From Burkholderiaceae bacterium (lineage in GTDB: Bacteria; Pseudomonadota; Gammaproteobacteria; Burkholderiales; Burkholderiaceae): 64,000 bases of DNA. Where the stretch lies: assembly GCA_021166835.1 (NCBI GenBank), contig JAJPEN010000026.1, positions 62,001 to 126,000 on the forward strand, read 5' to 3'. Made by a program: the position numbers and the translations under genes. Each line of letters opens with the position of its first letter. The stretch's first letter is position 1. Below the pieces are notes generated by a model, which searched no databases, was not told the DNA's origin, and saw nothing but the letters and a program-made list of their open reading frames with translations. Shown here one piece after another: positions 39,126 through 48,698 of the stretch.

Positions 39126-40277
39126 TCAGCCGCTATTGTGGACCGAAGCGGGCTCGGCGATCACGTCGCCCGGGGACTGCGGCGTGTCCTCCGCTTCGGG
39201 CATCGGCGCGCCCAGCCGCTGCAGCGCCCAGCGCACATGCTCTCGCACCAGCGCCGACGGGTCGTCGGCGCGCGCGCGCAGCGCCGCGACGATCGCGTCG
39301 TCGCCGCCGCTGTTGCCCAGCGTAACGGCCAGATTGCGCAGCCAGCGCTCGTGGCCGATGCGCCGGATCGGCGAGCCGGCGAGCTTCTCGTCGAACTCCT
39401 GCGCGTTCCATGCGAAGAGCTCGACGAGCGAGGCCTGGTCCAGCCGCTCGCGGGCGGCGAAGTCGCCCAGCGCCGCCGGCCGGGCGAATCGGTTCCATGG
39501 GCACGCCAACTGGCAATCGTCGCAACCGTAGATGCGGTTTCCGATCGCGGGCCGAAGCTCCTCGGGGATCGCGCCCTTGTGCTCGATCGTCAGGTAGGAG
39601 ATGCAACGGCGCGCATCGAGCCGGTACGGCGCGACGATCGCGCCGGTCGGACACGCCTCGATGCAGCGCACGCAGGTGCCGCAGTGCTCGTCGCCGGCTT
39701 CGCCGGGGGCCAGTTCGAGGTCGGTGTAGATCGTGCCGAGAAAGAAGGTGGAGCCGCGGCGCGCATCGATCAGCAGCGTGTGCTTGCCGCGCCAGCCGAT
39801 TCCGGCGCGCCGCGCCAGTTCGACCTCCATCACCGGCGCCGAATCGCAGAACACGCGATAGCCGAAGGAGCCGACCTGCGCCTGGATGCGATCGGCGAGC
39901 CGCTGCAGGCGCGCGCGGACCACCTTGTGGTAGTCGCGGCCCAGCGCATAGCGCGAGACGTAGGCGCGCCGGTCGTCGGCGAGCGCGGCGAGCGCCGCGC
40001 CGAGCCAGCCGGGGTCGTGCGGCGCGTACTCGAGCGCGACCATGATCGCGCGAACGGTGCCGCCCACCAGTTCGGCCGGACGCGCCCGCTTCGTCCCGTG
40101 GCGGGCCATATAATCCATCTCGCCGTGAAAGCCGGCGTCGAGCCACGCCTGCAGCCCCGGTTCGGCGCTCGACAGATCGACGTCGGCCACGCCCAGCGAC
40201 GCGAAACCCAGCTCGCGCGCCCAGCCGCGCAGCGCGTCGATGTCCGGCAGCGTCGTTGCCCTGTCCCCAGCCTGCAT
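39126..40277 (-). CDS. queG: epoxyqueuosine reductase
   Basis: 383-residue cobalamin- and Fe-S-dependent enzyme for the last step of queuosine synthesis in tRNA. Seen: ELGFASLGVADVD at the N-terminus, Y-x-R-D-Y-H-K near 111-116 (ALGRDYHKVV), two 4Fe-4S motifs CGTCVRCIEACPTGAI and CDDCQLACPWN, and a HEAT-like C-terminus with GNRIYG before the second cluster. ATG 40277; the divergent tsaE start is only 12 bases away. Confidence 0.95.
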   Translation of the reverse strand: MQAGDRATTLPDIDALRGWARELGFASLGVADVDLSSAEPGLQAWLDAGFHGEMDYMARHGTKRARPAELVGGTVRAIMVALEYAPHDPGWLGAALAALADDRRAYVSRYALGRDYHKVVRARLQRLADRIQAQVGSFGYRVFCDSAPVMEVELARRAGIGWRGKHTLLIDARRGSTFFLGTIYTDLELAPGEAGDEHCGTCVRCIEACPTGAIVAPYRLDARRCISYLTIEHKGAIPEELRPAIGNRIYGCDDCQLACPWNRFARPAALGDFAARERLDQASLVELFAWNAQEFDEKLAGSPIRRIGHERWLRNLAVTLGNSGGDDAIVAALRARADDPSALVREHVRWALQRLGAPMPEAEDTPQSPGDVIAEPASVHNSG

Positions 40278-40289
40278 CCGCCGATTCTA

Positions 40290-40787
40290 GTGCCCTGCTC
40301 CGACCCGCTCGCGCTGCATCTGCCCGATGCGCGCGCCACCGAAGCGCTCGCCCGGCGCCTGGCTCCGCGCCTCGAGCCCGGCTTCGTGCTGTACCTGTCG
40401 GGCGACCTCGGCGCCGGCAAGACCACCTTCGTGCGCGCGCTGCTGCGAGCGCTCGGTTTCGGCGGTCGCGTGAAGAGTCCGAGCTTTTCGTTGCTCGAAT
40501 CTTATGATCTGTCGAAGTTTCGACTGTATCATTTTGATTTCTATAGATTCGACTCCGGGCAGGACTGGCTCGATGCGGGTTTCGAGGAATTCATCGGGGC
40601 GCCGAACGTCGCGATCGTCGAATGGCCGGAGCGTGCGGTCGGTACGCTGCCCGCGCCCGATCTGCACCTGTTCCTGCGCTTCGCCGGGGACACGGCCGGC
40701 GAGGAACGCATCGTCGAAGCAGTGGCCGGCACCGAGCGGGGGCGCGCATGCCTGAAGGCGCTGGCCCCGACCGACGAACGCTGCTGA
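40290..40787 (+). CDS. tsaE: tRNA threonylcarbamoyladenosine synthesis ATPase TsaE
   Basis: 165-residue P-loop ATPase needed for t6A synthesis with TsaD and TsaB. Walker A is GDLGAGKT (38-45); SPSFSLLESY and the acidic LYHFDFYRF and FEEFIGAPNVAIVEWPERA are family signatures. GTG 40290 is the earliest start giving the standard length; no strong ribosome-binding site is seen. Its end overlaps the amidase gene by 40 bases, an arrangement common in betaproteobacteria. A short AT-richer patch at 40500-40550 encodes the LYHFDFYRF region. Confidence 0.93.
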   Translation: MPCSDPLALHLPDARATEALARRLAPRLEPGFVLYLSGDLGAGKTTFVRALLRALGFGGRVKSPSFSLLESYDLSKFRLYHFDFYRFDSGQDWLDAGFEEFIGAPNVAIVEWPERAVGTLPAPDLHLFLRFAGDTAGEERIVEAVAGTERGRACLKALAPTDERC

Positions 40788-42145
40788 AGCTCGGCGCCGG
40801 CGCGCTGCTCGCGCTCGACGTCCGCCTGGCGAGCGCGGCGTCGATCCATGCCGTGCGCGTCTGGCCCGCGCGCGACTACACGCGCGTGACGCTCGAGCTC
40901 GACCGGCCGCTGAAGTCCACGCAGCTGCAACTGTCCGATCCGCCGCGGCTCGTCGTCGACCTCGAGGGCCTGGAGATCGATCTCGCGCTGCGCGATCTCG
41001 TCGCGAAGATCCAGCCCGACGACCCCTACATCGAACGCGTGCGCGTGGGCCAGAACCGCCCGCACGTCGCGCGCATCGTCTTCGATCTGAAGAGCGAGGT
41101 GCTGCCGCAGGTGTTCGCGCTCGAGCCGGCGGGCGCGTATCGGCATCGCCTGGTCATCGACCTGTATCCGGCGGTGCCGATCGATCCGCTGCAGGCGCTG
41201 CTCGACGAGGCGCGCACGCGCGAGCGCGAACGCCTCGCGTCGGAAGCCGCCACGCAGGACGCGCCCGCGCTCTCGCTGTCGCCCGCGCCCGCGCCCGCGT
41301 CCGTGCCCGCCGCTGGCGAGCGGCAGACGCTCGCCGATGCCACGCCTGCCACGCGCACGGCGCCCGCCGGCTCGTCGGCGCACACGCCGGGCAGCGCATC
41401 GAAGCGGCCGGCGCGCGCGCCGCGCGCGGCGATGACACGGATGGTGACCATCGCGATCGATGCCGGACACGGCGGCGAGGATCCGGGGGCGATCGGCCGC
41501 CACGGCACGAAGGAGAAGGACGTCGTGCTGCGCATCGCGCAGCGCCTGCGCGAGCGCATCGCCGGGGAACCGTCGATGCGCGCGTACATGGTGCGCGACG
41601 GAGATTATTTCGTGCCGCTCGCCACGCGCGTGGCCAAGGCGCAGCGTGTGCAGGCCGACCTGTTCGTGTCGATCCACGCCGACGCCTTCGTGCGCCCGGA
41701 GGCGCGCGGCGCTTCCGTCTACGTGCTCTCCGAGCGCGGCGCGACGAGCGCCGCCGCACGCTGGCTCGCCCGTCGGGAGAACGATTCCGACCGCATCGGC
41801 GGCGCGCGCTTCGCCACGCGCAATGCCGAGGCGCGGCAGGTGCTGCTCGAACTGTCGACCAAGGCGCAGATCCAGGATTCGTCGCGCCTCGGCCGGATGG
41901 TGCTCGCCGAGCTGGGCGGCGTGGGCACGCTGCACAAGCCGGCGATCGAGCAGGCCGGCTTCGCAGTGCTCAAAGCCCCTGAAATCCCGTCGATCCTCGT
42001 CGAAACGGCGTTCATCAGCAATCCGCAGGAGGAGCGCCGGCTGGCCAGCACGCACTACCAGGCGCGCGTGGCGGATGCGATCCATCGGGGACTCGCCGCG
42101 TACCTGCGCCGCCATCCGCCGCCCCCGCGGGCGCAGACGACCTGA
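40748..42145 (+). CDS. amiC: N-acetylmuramoyl-L-alanine amidase, AmiC type
   Basis: 465 residues; cuts septal peptidoglycan during cell separation. Twin-arginine signal DRRTLLKLGAG (RR at 9-10), AMIN domain about 32-140 (targeting to the septum), a proline/alanine linker of about 70 residues, then a zinc Amidase_3 domain from about 232: IDAGHGGEDPGAIG, SIHADAF and ILVETAFISN supply the metal ligands and catalytic glutamate. ATG 40748 gives the Tat motif at the right distance. Confidence 0.94.
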   Translation: MPEGAGPDRRTLLKLGAGALLALDVRLASAASIHAVRVWPARDYTRVTLELDRPLKSTQLQLSDPPRLVVDLEGLEIDLALRDLVAKIQPDDPYIERVRVGQNRPHVARIVFDLKSEVLPQVFALEPAGAYRHRLVIDLYPAVPIDPLQALLDEARTRERERLASEAATQDAPALSLSPAPAPASVPAAGERQTLADATPATRTAPAGSSAHTPGSASKRPARAPRAAMTRMVTIAIDAGHGGEDPGAIGRHGTKEKDVVLRIAQRLRERIAGEPSMRAYMVRDGDYFVPLATRVAKAQRVQADLFVSIHADAFVRPEARGASVYVLSERGATSAAARWLARRENDSDRIGGARFATRNAEARQVLLELSTKAQIQDSSRLGRMVLAELGGVGTLHKPAIEQAGFAVLKAPEIPSILVETAFISNPQEERRLASTHYQARVADAIHRGLAAYLRRHPPPPRAQTT

Positions 42146-42203
42146 GGACGCGCCGGCGAGCAGACGGCGCGAGCGCGAAAAAGGCGACGCCTGTGGCGCC
42201 GGA

Positions 42204-42239
42204 CAGCGCTCGCGGCGCTGGGGGCAGCGCTCGCGGCGC
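42204..42239. repeat. short direct repeat between amiC and the response regulator
   Basis: CAGCGCTCGCGGCGC occurs at 42204-42218 and again 21 bases later at 42225-42239, in the gap between the convergent gene ends. Confidence 0.5.
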
Positions 42240-42246
42240 CGGCCTT

Positions 42247-42939
42247 TCACCAGCCGGAGCGCGCGGGCGCGGGCTGCGGATTCTCCAGCCGGTAGCCGAT
42301 GCCGCGCAGCGTGCTGATGCGCGCGCCGGTGCCGGCGAGCTTCGCGCGCAGCCGCGACACGTAGACCTCGATCGCATTCGGCGCCAGGCGCTCGTCGGCG
42401 CCGGTGATCGCCTGCATCAGGTCTTCCTTGGTGACCGGCGTGCCCGCGTGCTGCACGAGCTGCTCGAAGATCGACCACTCGCGCGGCGTCAGGTCGATCG
42501 GCGTCGAGCCGCAGCGCACTTCGCGCTTGCGGCTGTCGACCACCAGTTCGCCGCAGAAGAGGACGTCGGCGGCGCCCGCCTCGCGCCGGCGAACGAGCGC
42601 CGCGCTGCGCGCCACCAGTTCGCGCGGCTCGAACTCGCCGGCGAGATAGTCGCTCGCGCCCGCATCGAGCGCGGCGATGCGGGCGTCGACGTCCTCCGCC
42701 TTCGTCAGGATCAGCGCCGGCACCCGGATTCCGCGTCCGCGCACGCCGCGCAGCCATTCGAGCGGCGTGCCGGCGTTCTCGCGCAGGTCGAGCACGATCG
42801 CGCCGGCCGGCGCGACCCGCAGCAGGGGATCGAGTTCTTCGGTATCGGCGACCGCCTCCACGTCGAGGCCGGCGTCGCGCAGCGGCGCGACGATGCGGCT
42901 GGGCGCGTCGGGGGCATCGGTGACGACGAGCGTTTTCAT
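42247..42939 (-). CDS. OmpR-family response regulator, degenerate receiver, orphan
   Basis: 230 residues: receiver (1-118) plus winged-helix DNA-binding domain (about 135-222; LTPREWSIFEQLVQHAGTPVTKEDLMQ, NAIEVYVSRLRAKL and TLRGIGYRL). The putative phosphate acceptor is D51 (IVLDLREN), but the acidic pair after strand 1 is missing (VTDAPDAPS) and the conserved lysine before the last turn is glycine (DYLAGEF where DYLxKPF is usual). It may work without phosphorylation. No histidine kinase gene is adjacent. ATG 42939 starts the first strand. Confidence 0.87.
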   Translation of the reverse strand: MKTLVVTDAPDAPSRIVAPLRDAGLDVEAVADTEELDPLLRVAPAGAIVLDLRENAGTPLEWLRGVRGRGIRVPALILTKAEDVDARIAALDAGASDYLAGEFEPRELVARSAALVRRREAGAADVLFCGELVVDSRKREVRCGSTPIDLTPREWSIFEQLVQHAGTPVTKEDLMQAITGADERLAPNAIEVYVSRLRAKLAGTGARISTLRGIGYRLENPQPAPARSGW

Positions 42940-43068
42940 AGGCGCGACCCGATTCTCTCCTGTCGATCCCTGCAACCACGGACCTTCGGAATGGTCACGA
43001 GCAAGGCGCGTGCCGGTATCCGCGTCGTCCGGACGGATCTGCGACGCTGCGGATCGGCAACCGGCGCC

Positions 43069-43752
43069 TCAACCGGGCGTCGACCCCCGCGCCGCACGCT
43101 GCGAACGGCGTTCCCGGCTCGCGCGCAGCGCGTGGCGAAGCACTTCGATCAGCGCCGGCAGGCCGGGGATGACGATCATCGCCAGCGTCACCCACTCGAA
43201 GTGCTCCTTCACCCAGGCGGTGTTGCCGAACAGGTAGCCGATCGCGCTCAGCCCGGCGACCCATAGCGTAGCGCCGATGACGTTGTAGAGCGCGAAGCGC
43301 GGGTACCGCATGCGGGCAACGCCGGCGACGAAGGGAGCGAAGGTGCGCACGAAGGGCAGGAAGCGCGCGATCACGATCGTCATCGGGCCGTGCCGTTCGT
43401 AGAACGCATGCGTCCGGTCGAAGGCGGCCCGGTCGAAGAAGCGCGATTTCTCCCAGCCGAAGACCTTCGGCCCGAAGTAGTGGCCGATCGAGTAGTTCAG
43501 CGCGTCGCCGAGCACGGCGGCGGCGATCAGCAGCGCCACCAGCGCCCGGATGTCGAGCCCGCCTACTGCGGCCAGCGTGCCGGCGACGAACAGCAGCGAG
43601 TCGCCCGGCAGGAACGGCATGACGACCAGGCCCGTCTCGACGAAGATGATGGCGAACAGGATCGCGTACACCCAGACGCCGTATTGCTCGACGACCGCCG
43701 CCAGGTGCCGATCGAGGTGCAGGAACAGGTCGAGCAGCTGCGAGACGTCCAT
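43069..43752 (-). CDS. DedA family membrane protein
   Basis: 227 residues, about five membrane-spanning or re-entrant segments. Signatures: FIVETGLVVMPFLPGDSLLF-AG (near 32-53) and the second motif FGWEKSRFF...GPMTIVIARFLPFVRTFAPFVAGVARM with F-x-R-x-x-P-x-x-R. DedA proteins act in membrane lipid transport or scrambling and in keeping proton motive force. It is divergent from mutL with 39 bases between start codons. Confidence 0.92.
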   Translation of the reverse strand: MDVSQLLDLFLHLDRHLAAVVEQYGVWVYAILFAIIFVETGLVVMPFLPGDSLLFVAGTLAAVGGLDIRALVALLIAAAVLGDALNYSIGHYFGPKVFGWEKSRFFDRAAFDRTHAFYERHGPMTIVIARFLPFVRTFAPFVAGVARMRYPRFALYNVIGATLWVAGLSAIGYLFGNTAWVKEHFEWVTLAMIVIPGLPALIEVLRHALRASRERRSQRAARGSTPG

Positions 43753-43791
43753 CGGCCGCGATGGTACACGGCGCGCTCCTATAATCGCGCG

Positions 43792-45687
43792 ATGCCTTCC
43801 GCTGTGCCCGCCGTTTCCGGCGCGGCAAGCCGTCCGATCGCACGGCTTGCCGATCGACTCGTCAGCCAGATCGCCGCCGGCGAAGTCGTCGAGCGGCCGG
43901 CGTCGGTCGTGCGCGAACTGCTCGAGAACGCGCTCGATGCGGCCGCCTCGCGCGTCCGCCTGCGCATCGAGGAAGGCGGCGTGCGGCGCATCGTCGTGTC
44001 GGACGACGGCTGCGGCATCGAGCGCGCACAGCTCACGCTCGCGCTCGAACGCCATGCCACCAGCAAGATCGCCTCGCTCGACGAGCTGGAGCGGGTCGGC
44101 ACGCTGGGGTTTCGCGGCGAGGCGCTCGCCTCGATCGCATCGGTGGCGAAGCTGCGACTGACCAGCCGCTCGGCGGGCGACGACTGCGCATGGCGCATCG
44201 ACGCCGACACCGGCGAGGTCGAGCCCGCGCCGGGCCCGCGCGGCACGCAGGTCGAAGTGCTCGATCTCTTTTCCGCGACGCCGGCGCGGCGCAAGTTCCT
44301 GCGCAGCGCGGCCACCGAGAGCGCGCATTGCGTCGAGGCGTTCCGGCGCATCGCGCTGGCGCACGAGTCGGTCGCCTTCGAGATGCAGGTCGACGATCGG
44401 CGCGCCGAGACGCTCGAGCCGACCGACTGGACGCAGCGCGCGCTGGCGGCGCTGGGCGACGAATACGCCGGCGCGCACCGCGTCGTCGACGTCGAGGCCG
44501 GCGCGCTGCGCGTGCGCGCGCTGCTCGGGCTGCCGACGCACAACCGCACGCGCGCTGACCGGCAGTTCCTCTACGTGAACGGCCGCTTCGTGCGCGACCG
44601 CATGCTCGGCTACGCGCTGCGCCAGGCCTATGCCGACCTGATGCACGGCGACCGCCATGCGGCGTGGGCGGTGTTCGTCTCGATCGACCCGTCGCAGGTC
44701 GACGTCAACGTCCACCCGGCGAAGATCGAGGTGCGCTTCCGCGATCCGGCGGGCGTGCGCTCGTTCGTCTTCCACGCCGTCGAGGCGGCGCTGCGCGCTT
44801 CGGCGAGCGAGCGGGGCGGCGAGGGTTCGGTCGCTGCCGCTGCCGCTGCCCCTGCCGCTGTCGTGCGGCAGCCGCCGCAGGCATTGCGCGAAGAGCCGAC
44901 GACGGCAAGCCTGGATCTCGTGCGCGAGCCGCGGGTATCGGCGTATGCGGCACTGTCGTCGCTGGCCGCGTTGCCGGTCGCGGCGGCGGCCCGAGACTTG
45001 CCGATGTCGTCCCCGGCGTCGCCGGTCCCGTCGGCGCCGTCGACCGCTGCGGCACCGTTCCCTGCGCCGGATCCAGCCTCGCGCGCGCAGGACGCGACCG
45101 ACGACGCGCCGCTCGGCCACGCGCTCGCGCAGCTGCACGGCACCTGGGTGCTCGCGCAGAACCACCGCGGCCTGGTCGTCGTCGACATGCACGCCGCGCA
45201 CGAACGCGTCGTCTACGAACGGATGAAGACGGCCTGGGCGCAGCGTTCGGTCGCGGTGCAGCCGCTGCTGGTTCCGGTCGTCTTCCGCGCCGACGCCTTC
45301 GACGTGGCGCTCGTCGATGACGAAGGCGAGGCGATCGCGGCGCTCGGGCTCGAACTCACGGCGCTGTCCGCGCAGTCGATCGCGGTGCGCGCGGTGCCCG
45401 CGGCGCTCGCCGGCGCCGATGCCGAGGCGCTGGCGCGATCGGTGCTCGCCGAGTTGCGCGAGCACGGCGTCTCGCGCGCGCTCGCCGAACGCAGCGATGC
45501 GCTGCTGGCGACGATGGCCTGCCACGGATCGGTGCGCGCCAACCGCCGGCTCACGATCGAAGAGATGGACGCGCTGTTGCGCGAGATGGAGCGCACGCCG
45601 GCCGCCGATCAATGCAACCACGGCCGCCCGACCTGGCTGCAGGTTCCGCTCGAAGAGCTGGACCGCTGGTTCCTGCGCGGACGCTGA
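43792..45687 (+). CDS. mutL: DNA mismatch repair protein MutL
   Basis: 631 residues. N-terminal GHKL ATPase: ENALDAAAS, SDDGCGI, GFRGEALASI. Then a transducer domain, a Pro/Ala-rich linker (about 340-430) and a C-terminal dimerisation domain. The metal-dependent endonuclease motif D-Q-H-A-x2-E-x4-E reads DMHAAHERVVYE, so one residue differs (Q to M) and nicking activity is plausible, as expected where MutH is absent. Starts at ATG 43792 and is followed four bases later by the Bcr/CflA gene. Confidence 0.95.
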   Translation: MPSAVPAVSGAASRPIARLADRLVSQIAAGEVVERPASVVRELLENALDAAASRVRLRIEEGGVRRIVVSDDGCGIERAQLTLALERHATSKIASLDELERVGTLGFRGEALASIASVAKLRLTSRSAGDDCAWRIDADTGEVEPAPGPRGTQVEVLDLFSATPARRKFLRSAATESAHCVEAFRRIALAHESVAFEMQVDDRRAETLEPTDWTQRALAALGDEYAGAHRVVDVEAGALRVRALLGLPTHNRTRADRQFLYVNGRFVRDRMLGYALRQAYADLMHGDRHAAWAVFVSIDPSQVDVNVHPAKIEVRFRDPAGVRSFVFHAVEAALRASASERGGEGSVAAAAAAPAAVVRQPPQALREEPTTASLDLVREPRVSAYAALSSLAALPVAAAARDLPMSSPASPVPSAPSTAAAPFPAPDPASRAQDATDDAPLGHALAQLHGTWVLAQNHRGLVVVDMHAAHERVVYERMKTAWAQRSVAVQPLLVPVVFRADAFDVALVDDEGEAIAALGLELTALSAQSIAVRAVPAALAGADAEALARSVLAELREHGVSRALAERSDALLATMACHGSVRANRRLTIEEMDALLREMERTPAADQCNHGRPTWLQVPLEELDRWFLRGR

Positions 45688-45691
45688 ATCG

Positions 45692-46924
45692 ATGCCGCGC
45701 ATCGACGCCGCCATATCGGTCGGCCTGCTGTTCCTGCTCACCGGATTCCTCGCGCTGCAACCGCTGTCGACCGACCTGTATCTCGCGTCGCTGCCGGCAT
45801 TGCGCGTGCACTTCGATGCGCCCGTCTCGTCGGTGCAGCTCACGCTGTCGGCCTTCCTGGCCGGATTCGCGATCAGCCAGCTGCTCGCCGGACCGCTGTC
45901 CGATCGCTTCGGCCGGCGCCCGGTGGCGCTGGGCGGCGCAGCGCTCTACCTGGCGGGGTCGCTGCTCGGCGCCTTCGCGCCGTCGCTGGCGGTGCTGGTC
46001 GCGGCGCGCATCGCGCAGGCACTCGGCGTCTGCTGCACCGTCGTCTGCGCGCGCGCGATCGTGCGCGACCTCTACGAGGCCGAACCCGGTGCGCGGGTGA
46101 TGTCGCGCGCGCTCAGCTGGATGGGCGTCGTGCCGATCGCCGGTCCGGTGCTCGGCGGACTCGTGCAATCGGCCTTCGGCTGGCGGACGAACTTCCTCGT
46201 GCTCGCCGCGGCCGGCGCCGCGATGCTGGCGGCGACGCTGCGCGTGCTGCCCGAAACGAACCGGCATCGCAATCCGCACGCCACCGACCTCGGTCCGCTG
46301 CTGCGCAACTACGCGCTGGTCGCCTCGTCGCGCAGTTTCTGGGCGAATGCGCTGCCGATCACCGGCAGCTACGGCGCGCTCTTCTGCTTCATCTCGGCGT
46401 CGTCCTTCGTGCTGATCGAGCTGTTCGGCGTCAGCGAACGGGCTTTCGGCTTCACCTACGCGCTGGTCACGCTGGGTTACCTGCTAGGTACGATCGCCGT
46501 GCGCCGCGTGCTCGCCCGGCTCGGGCTGACGCGATCGATCCGGCTCGGCGCCACCGTCGGGCTCGTTGCCGGCTCATCGATGGCGCTGCTCGCGGCGCTG
46601 GGCGTGCAGTCGCTCGCGGCGGTTCTGGTGCCGATGTGCTTCGTGACCGCCGCGCATGGTTTCATCCAGCCGTGCTGCCAGATCGGCGCGATCGATCCTT
46701 TCCCGCGACACGCCGGCGCGGCGACCGCGCTGATGGGCTTCACGATGCTGACGATCGCCGCCTTCGCCGGCTGGCTGGTCGGCGCGCTGCACGACGGAAC
46801 GGTACGCCCGCTCGCCTGGGCCGTCGCCGCGAGCGCGTGCTTCGGCGCGCTCTCGGCGTGGACGCTGCTGCGCAACGAGACGACGCGCAGCGCAGCGCTC
46901 ACGACGACGGGCAGCGCCACGTGA
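45692..46924 (+). CDS. Bcr/CflA family drug efflux MFS transporter
   Basis: 410 residues with 12 membrane segments. [13 protein letters not shown] (about 25-37), [19 protein letters not shown] (motif A) and [22 protein letters not shown] are characteristic of Bcr/CflA exporters (chloramphenicol, bicyclomycin type). Sits between mutL and miaA, overlapping the miaA start by four bases (GTGA), so it is read in the same transcript; no functional link to repair or tRNA modification is known. Confidence 0.9.
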   Translation: MPRIDAAISVGLLFLLTGFLALQPLSTDLYLASLPALRVHFDAPVSSVQLTLSAFLAGFAISQLLAGPLSDRFGRRPVALGGAALYLAGSLLGAFAPSLAVLVAARIAQALGVCCTVVCARAIVRDLYEAEPGARVMSRALSWMGVVPIAGPVLGGLVQSAFGWRTNFLVLAAAGAAMLAATLRVLPETNRHRNPHATDLGPLLRNYALVASSRSFWANALPITGSYGALFCFISASSFVLIELFGVSERAFGFTYALVTLGYLLGTIAVRRVLARLGLTRSIRLGATVGLVAGSSMALLAALGVQSLAAVLVPMCFVTAAHGFIQPCCQIGAIDPFPRHAGAATALMGFTMLTIAAFAGWLVGALHDGTVRPLAWAVAASACFGALSAWTLLRNETTRSAALTTTGSAT

Positions 46925-47913
46925 GCCGCGCGGGCGCTGCCGCGCCCCTCGTGATGCTGCTCGGGCCGACCGCCTCGGGCAAGAGCGGCATCGCGCTTCG
47001 TCTCGCGCAGCGCCTGCCGATCGAGATCGTCAGCGTCGATTCGGCGCAGGTGTACCGCGGCCTGGGCATCGGCACCGCCAAGCCGGACGCCGCCGAGCGC
47101 GCGGCCGTCGCGCACCATCTGGTCGACATCGTCGAGCCGACCGAACGCTATTCGGCCGCGCGCTTCGTCGAGGACGCGCTCGCGGCGATCGGCGACATCC
47201 GCGCACGCGGACGGTTGCCCTTGCTGGTCGGCGGCACGATGCTCTACGCGCGCGCACTGGCCGAAGGGCTGCACCCGCTGCCCGGCGCCGACCCGCGGCT
47301 CAGAGCGCGTCTCGAGGACGAAGCGCGCGCGCGGGGCTGGCCGGCCCTGCACGCGCGGCTGGCGAGCATCGACCCGCGCGCAGCGGCGCGCATCGAGCCC
47401 TCGGATGCGCAACGCATCCAGCGCGCGCTCGAGATCTTCGAGACGACGAATCGCACGATGTCGGACTGGCTCGTCGAGCCGCCGCCCTCGCCCGCCGGCG
47501 GCGCGCGCATCGTGCGCATCGCGCTCGAACCCGCCGATCGAGCAGCGCTGCACGCGCGGATCGCGGCGCGCTTCGACGCGATGCTCGCCGCCGGATTCGT
47601 CGACGAAGTGCGCGCACTGCGCGCGCGCGGCGATCTCTCGCCGGCGCTGCCTTCGATGCGCAGTGTCGGCTATCGGCAGGCATGGGAGTGGCTCGACGCC
47701 GGCGCTTCCCTCCAGACGCTGCGCGAGAAGGCCGTCGCCGCCACCCGCCAGCTCGCCAAGCGCCAGTTCACCTGGCTGCGATCGATGAACGGACGCATTT
47801 CCATCGATCCCTTCGCACCGGATGCGTTCGAGCGGGTGGCGGGTGCGATCGAAGCGGAGGACCGATCGGATGGCCGTGAAAACGGATCACCCCGGTATTC
47901 CCATTCTCGATAG
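46921..47913 (+). CDS. miaA: tRNA dimethylallyltransferase
   Basis: 330 residues; adds dimethylallyl to A37 of tRNAs reading U-starting codons. Walker A GPTASGKS (15-22), [29 protein letters not shown] and the C-terminal [13 protein letters not shown] are seen. GTG start. The last ~14 residues (from DGRENG) lie over the antisense 3' end of pxpA, with a 27-base overlap, and do not resemble the usual MiaA tail; they probably came with insertion of the neighbouring lower-GC block. Confidence 0.95.
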   Translation: MSRAGAAAPLVMLLGPTASGKSGIALRLAQRLPIEIVSVDSAQVYRGLGIGTAKPDAAERAAVAHHLVDIVEPTERYSAARFVEDALAAIGDIRARGRLPLLVGGTMLYARALAEGLHPLPGADPRLRARLEDEARARGWPALHARLASIDPRAAARIEPSDAQRIQRALEIFETTNRTMSDWLVEPPPSPAGGARIVRIALEPADRAALHARIAARFDAMLAAGFVDEVRALRARGDLSPALPSMRSVGYRQAWEWLDAGASLQTLREKAVAATRQLAKRQFTWLRSMNGRISIDPFAPDAFERVAGAIEAEDRSDGRENGSPRYSHSR

Positions 47914-48669
47914 TGGCGTGATCCTTATCCCGAGGCGCTCGACGGTCGTGCGGACGGTACGCGCGATCTCGACAGCATGGGGAGTATCCCCATGAACAAG
48001 AATACTTTCGTGAGACATCGTCAGCAGCTTTCCTTCGATGGTCCTGACCGTTCTCTCAGTGATCGCCTGCGCGACGCGTGCCGCAATCTCGTCCGGATTC
48101 TCGATAAGCGCGCCCGATACCTGTCGCGAAACGAGCCTGCCCTTTTCGTCATAGGCTCGATCGGCGAGAAAGGTGCGAATTGCGCGCATTCCCGCACGTT
48201 CGGTCGCCTGCTCGAGCTCCGTATTCGGAACGACGAGAACCGCAAGTGCCGGGTCGAACGCGCGCGTGGCACCTACGAGCACTTCCGAAATCGCACGATC
48301 GACGAGAGACAGATTGCCGAGCGCACCGTGAAAACTCATATGCGTGACGCGGTGATCTGCTGCCGTCGCGATGGCATGTAACGCACCGAGTTGGTAGAGA
48401 ACCATTTTCTCGATCTCTACGTGCGAAAGCGGAATCAGGCGACGCCCGAATCCGGCGCGGTCGTCGAATCCGACGTGGGCGCCAACGTCGACGCCGCAGG
48501 AGCGTGCCTGCCGGACCACCTTGTCCATGATGACCGGATCGCCGGCGTGGAACCCGCACGCAACGTTCGCTGACGAGACGATTCCGAGCATGGCTGCGTC
48601 GTCTCCGATGGTATAGGGCCCGTATCCCTCGCCGAGGTCGCAATTTATGTCGACTTTCAATGTACTCAT
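47887..48669 (-). CDS. pxpA: 5-oxoprolinase subunit A (LamB/YcsF family)
   Basis: 260 residues. Together with PxpB and PxpC this family opens 5-oxoproline to glutamate with ATP. Starts [13 protein letters not shown], then [14 protein letters not shown], which carries metal/active-site residues, and later SFHGALGN and VHGDTP. It is last in the operon, 29 bases after the maleate-isomerase-like gene, separate from pxpBC, which are usually next to it. Minor departures from the family pattern (KPHGALYN-like motif is SFHGALGN) hint at a substrate other than plain 5-oxoproline. Start ATG 48669. Confidence 0.9.
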   Translation of the reverse strand: MSTLKVDINCDLGEGYGPYTIGDDAAMLGIVSSANVACGFHAGDPVIMDKVVRQARSCGVDVGAHVGFDDRAGFGRRLIPLSHVEIEKMVLYQLGALHAIATAADHRVTHMSFHGALGNLSLVDRAISEVLVGATRAFDPALAVLVVPNTELEQATERAGMRAIRTFLADRAYDEKGRLVSRQVSGALIENPDEIAARVAQAITERTVRTIEGKLLTMSHESILVHGDTPHAVEIARTVRTTVERLGIRITPLSRMGIPG

Positions 48670-48698
48670 GTCACTGGTCGCCGCTCTTACCGGGTCTG

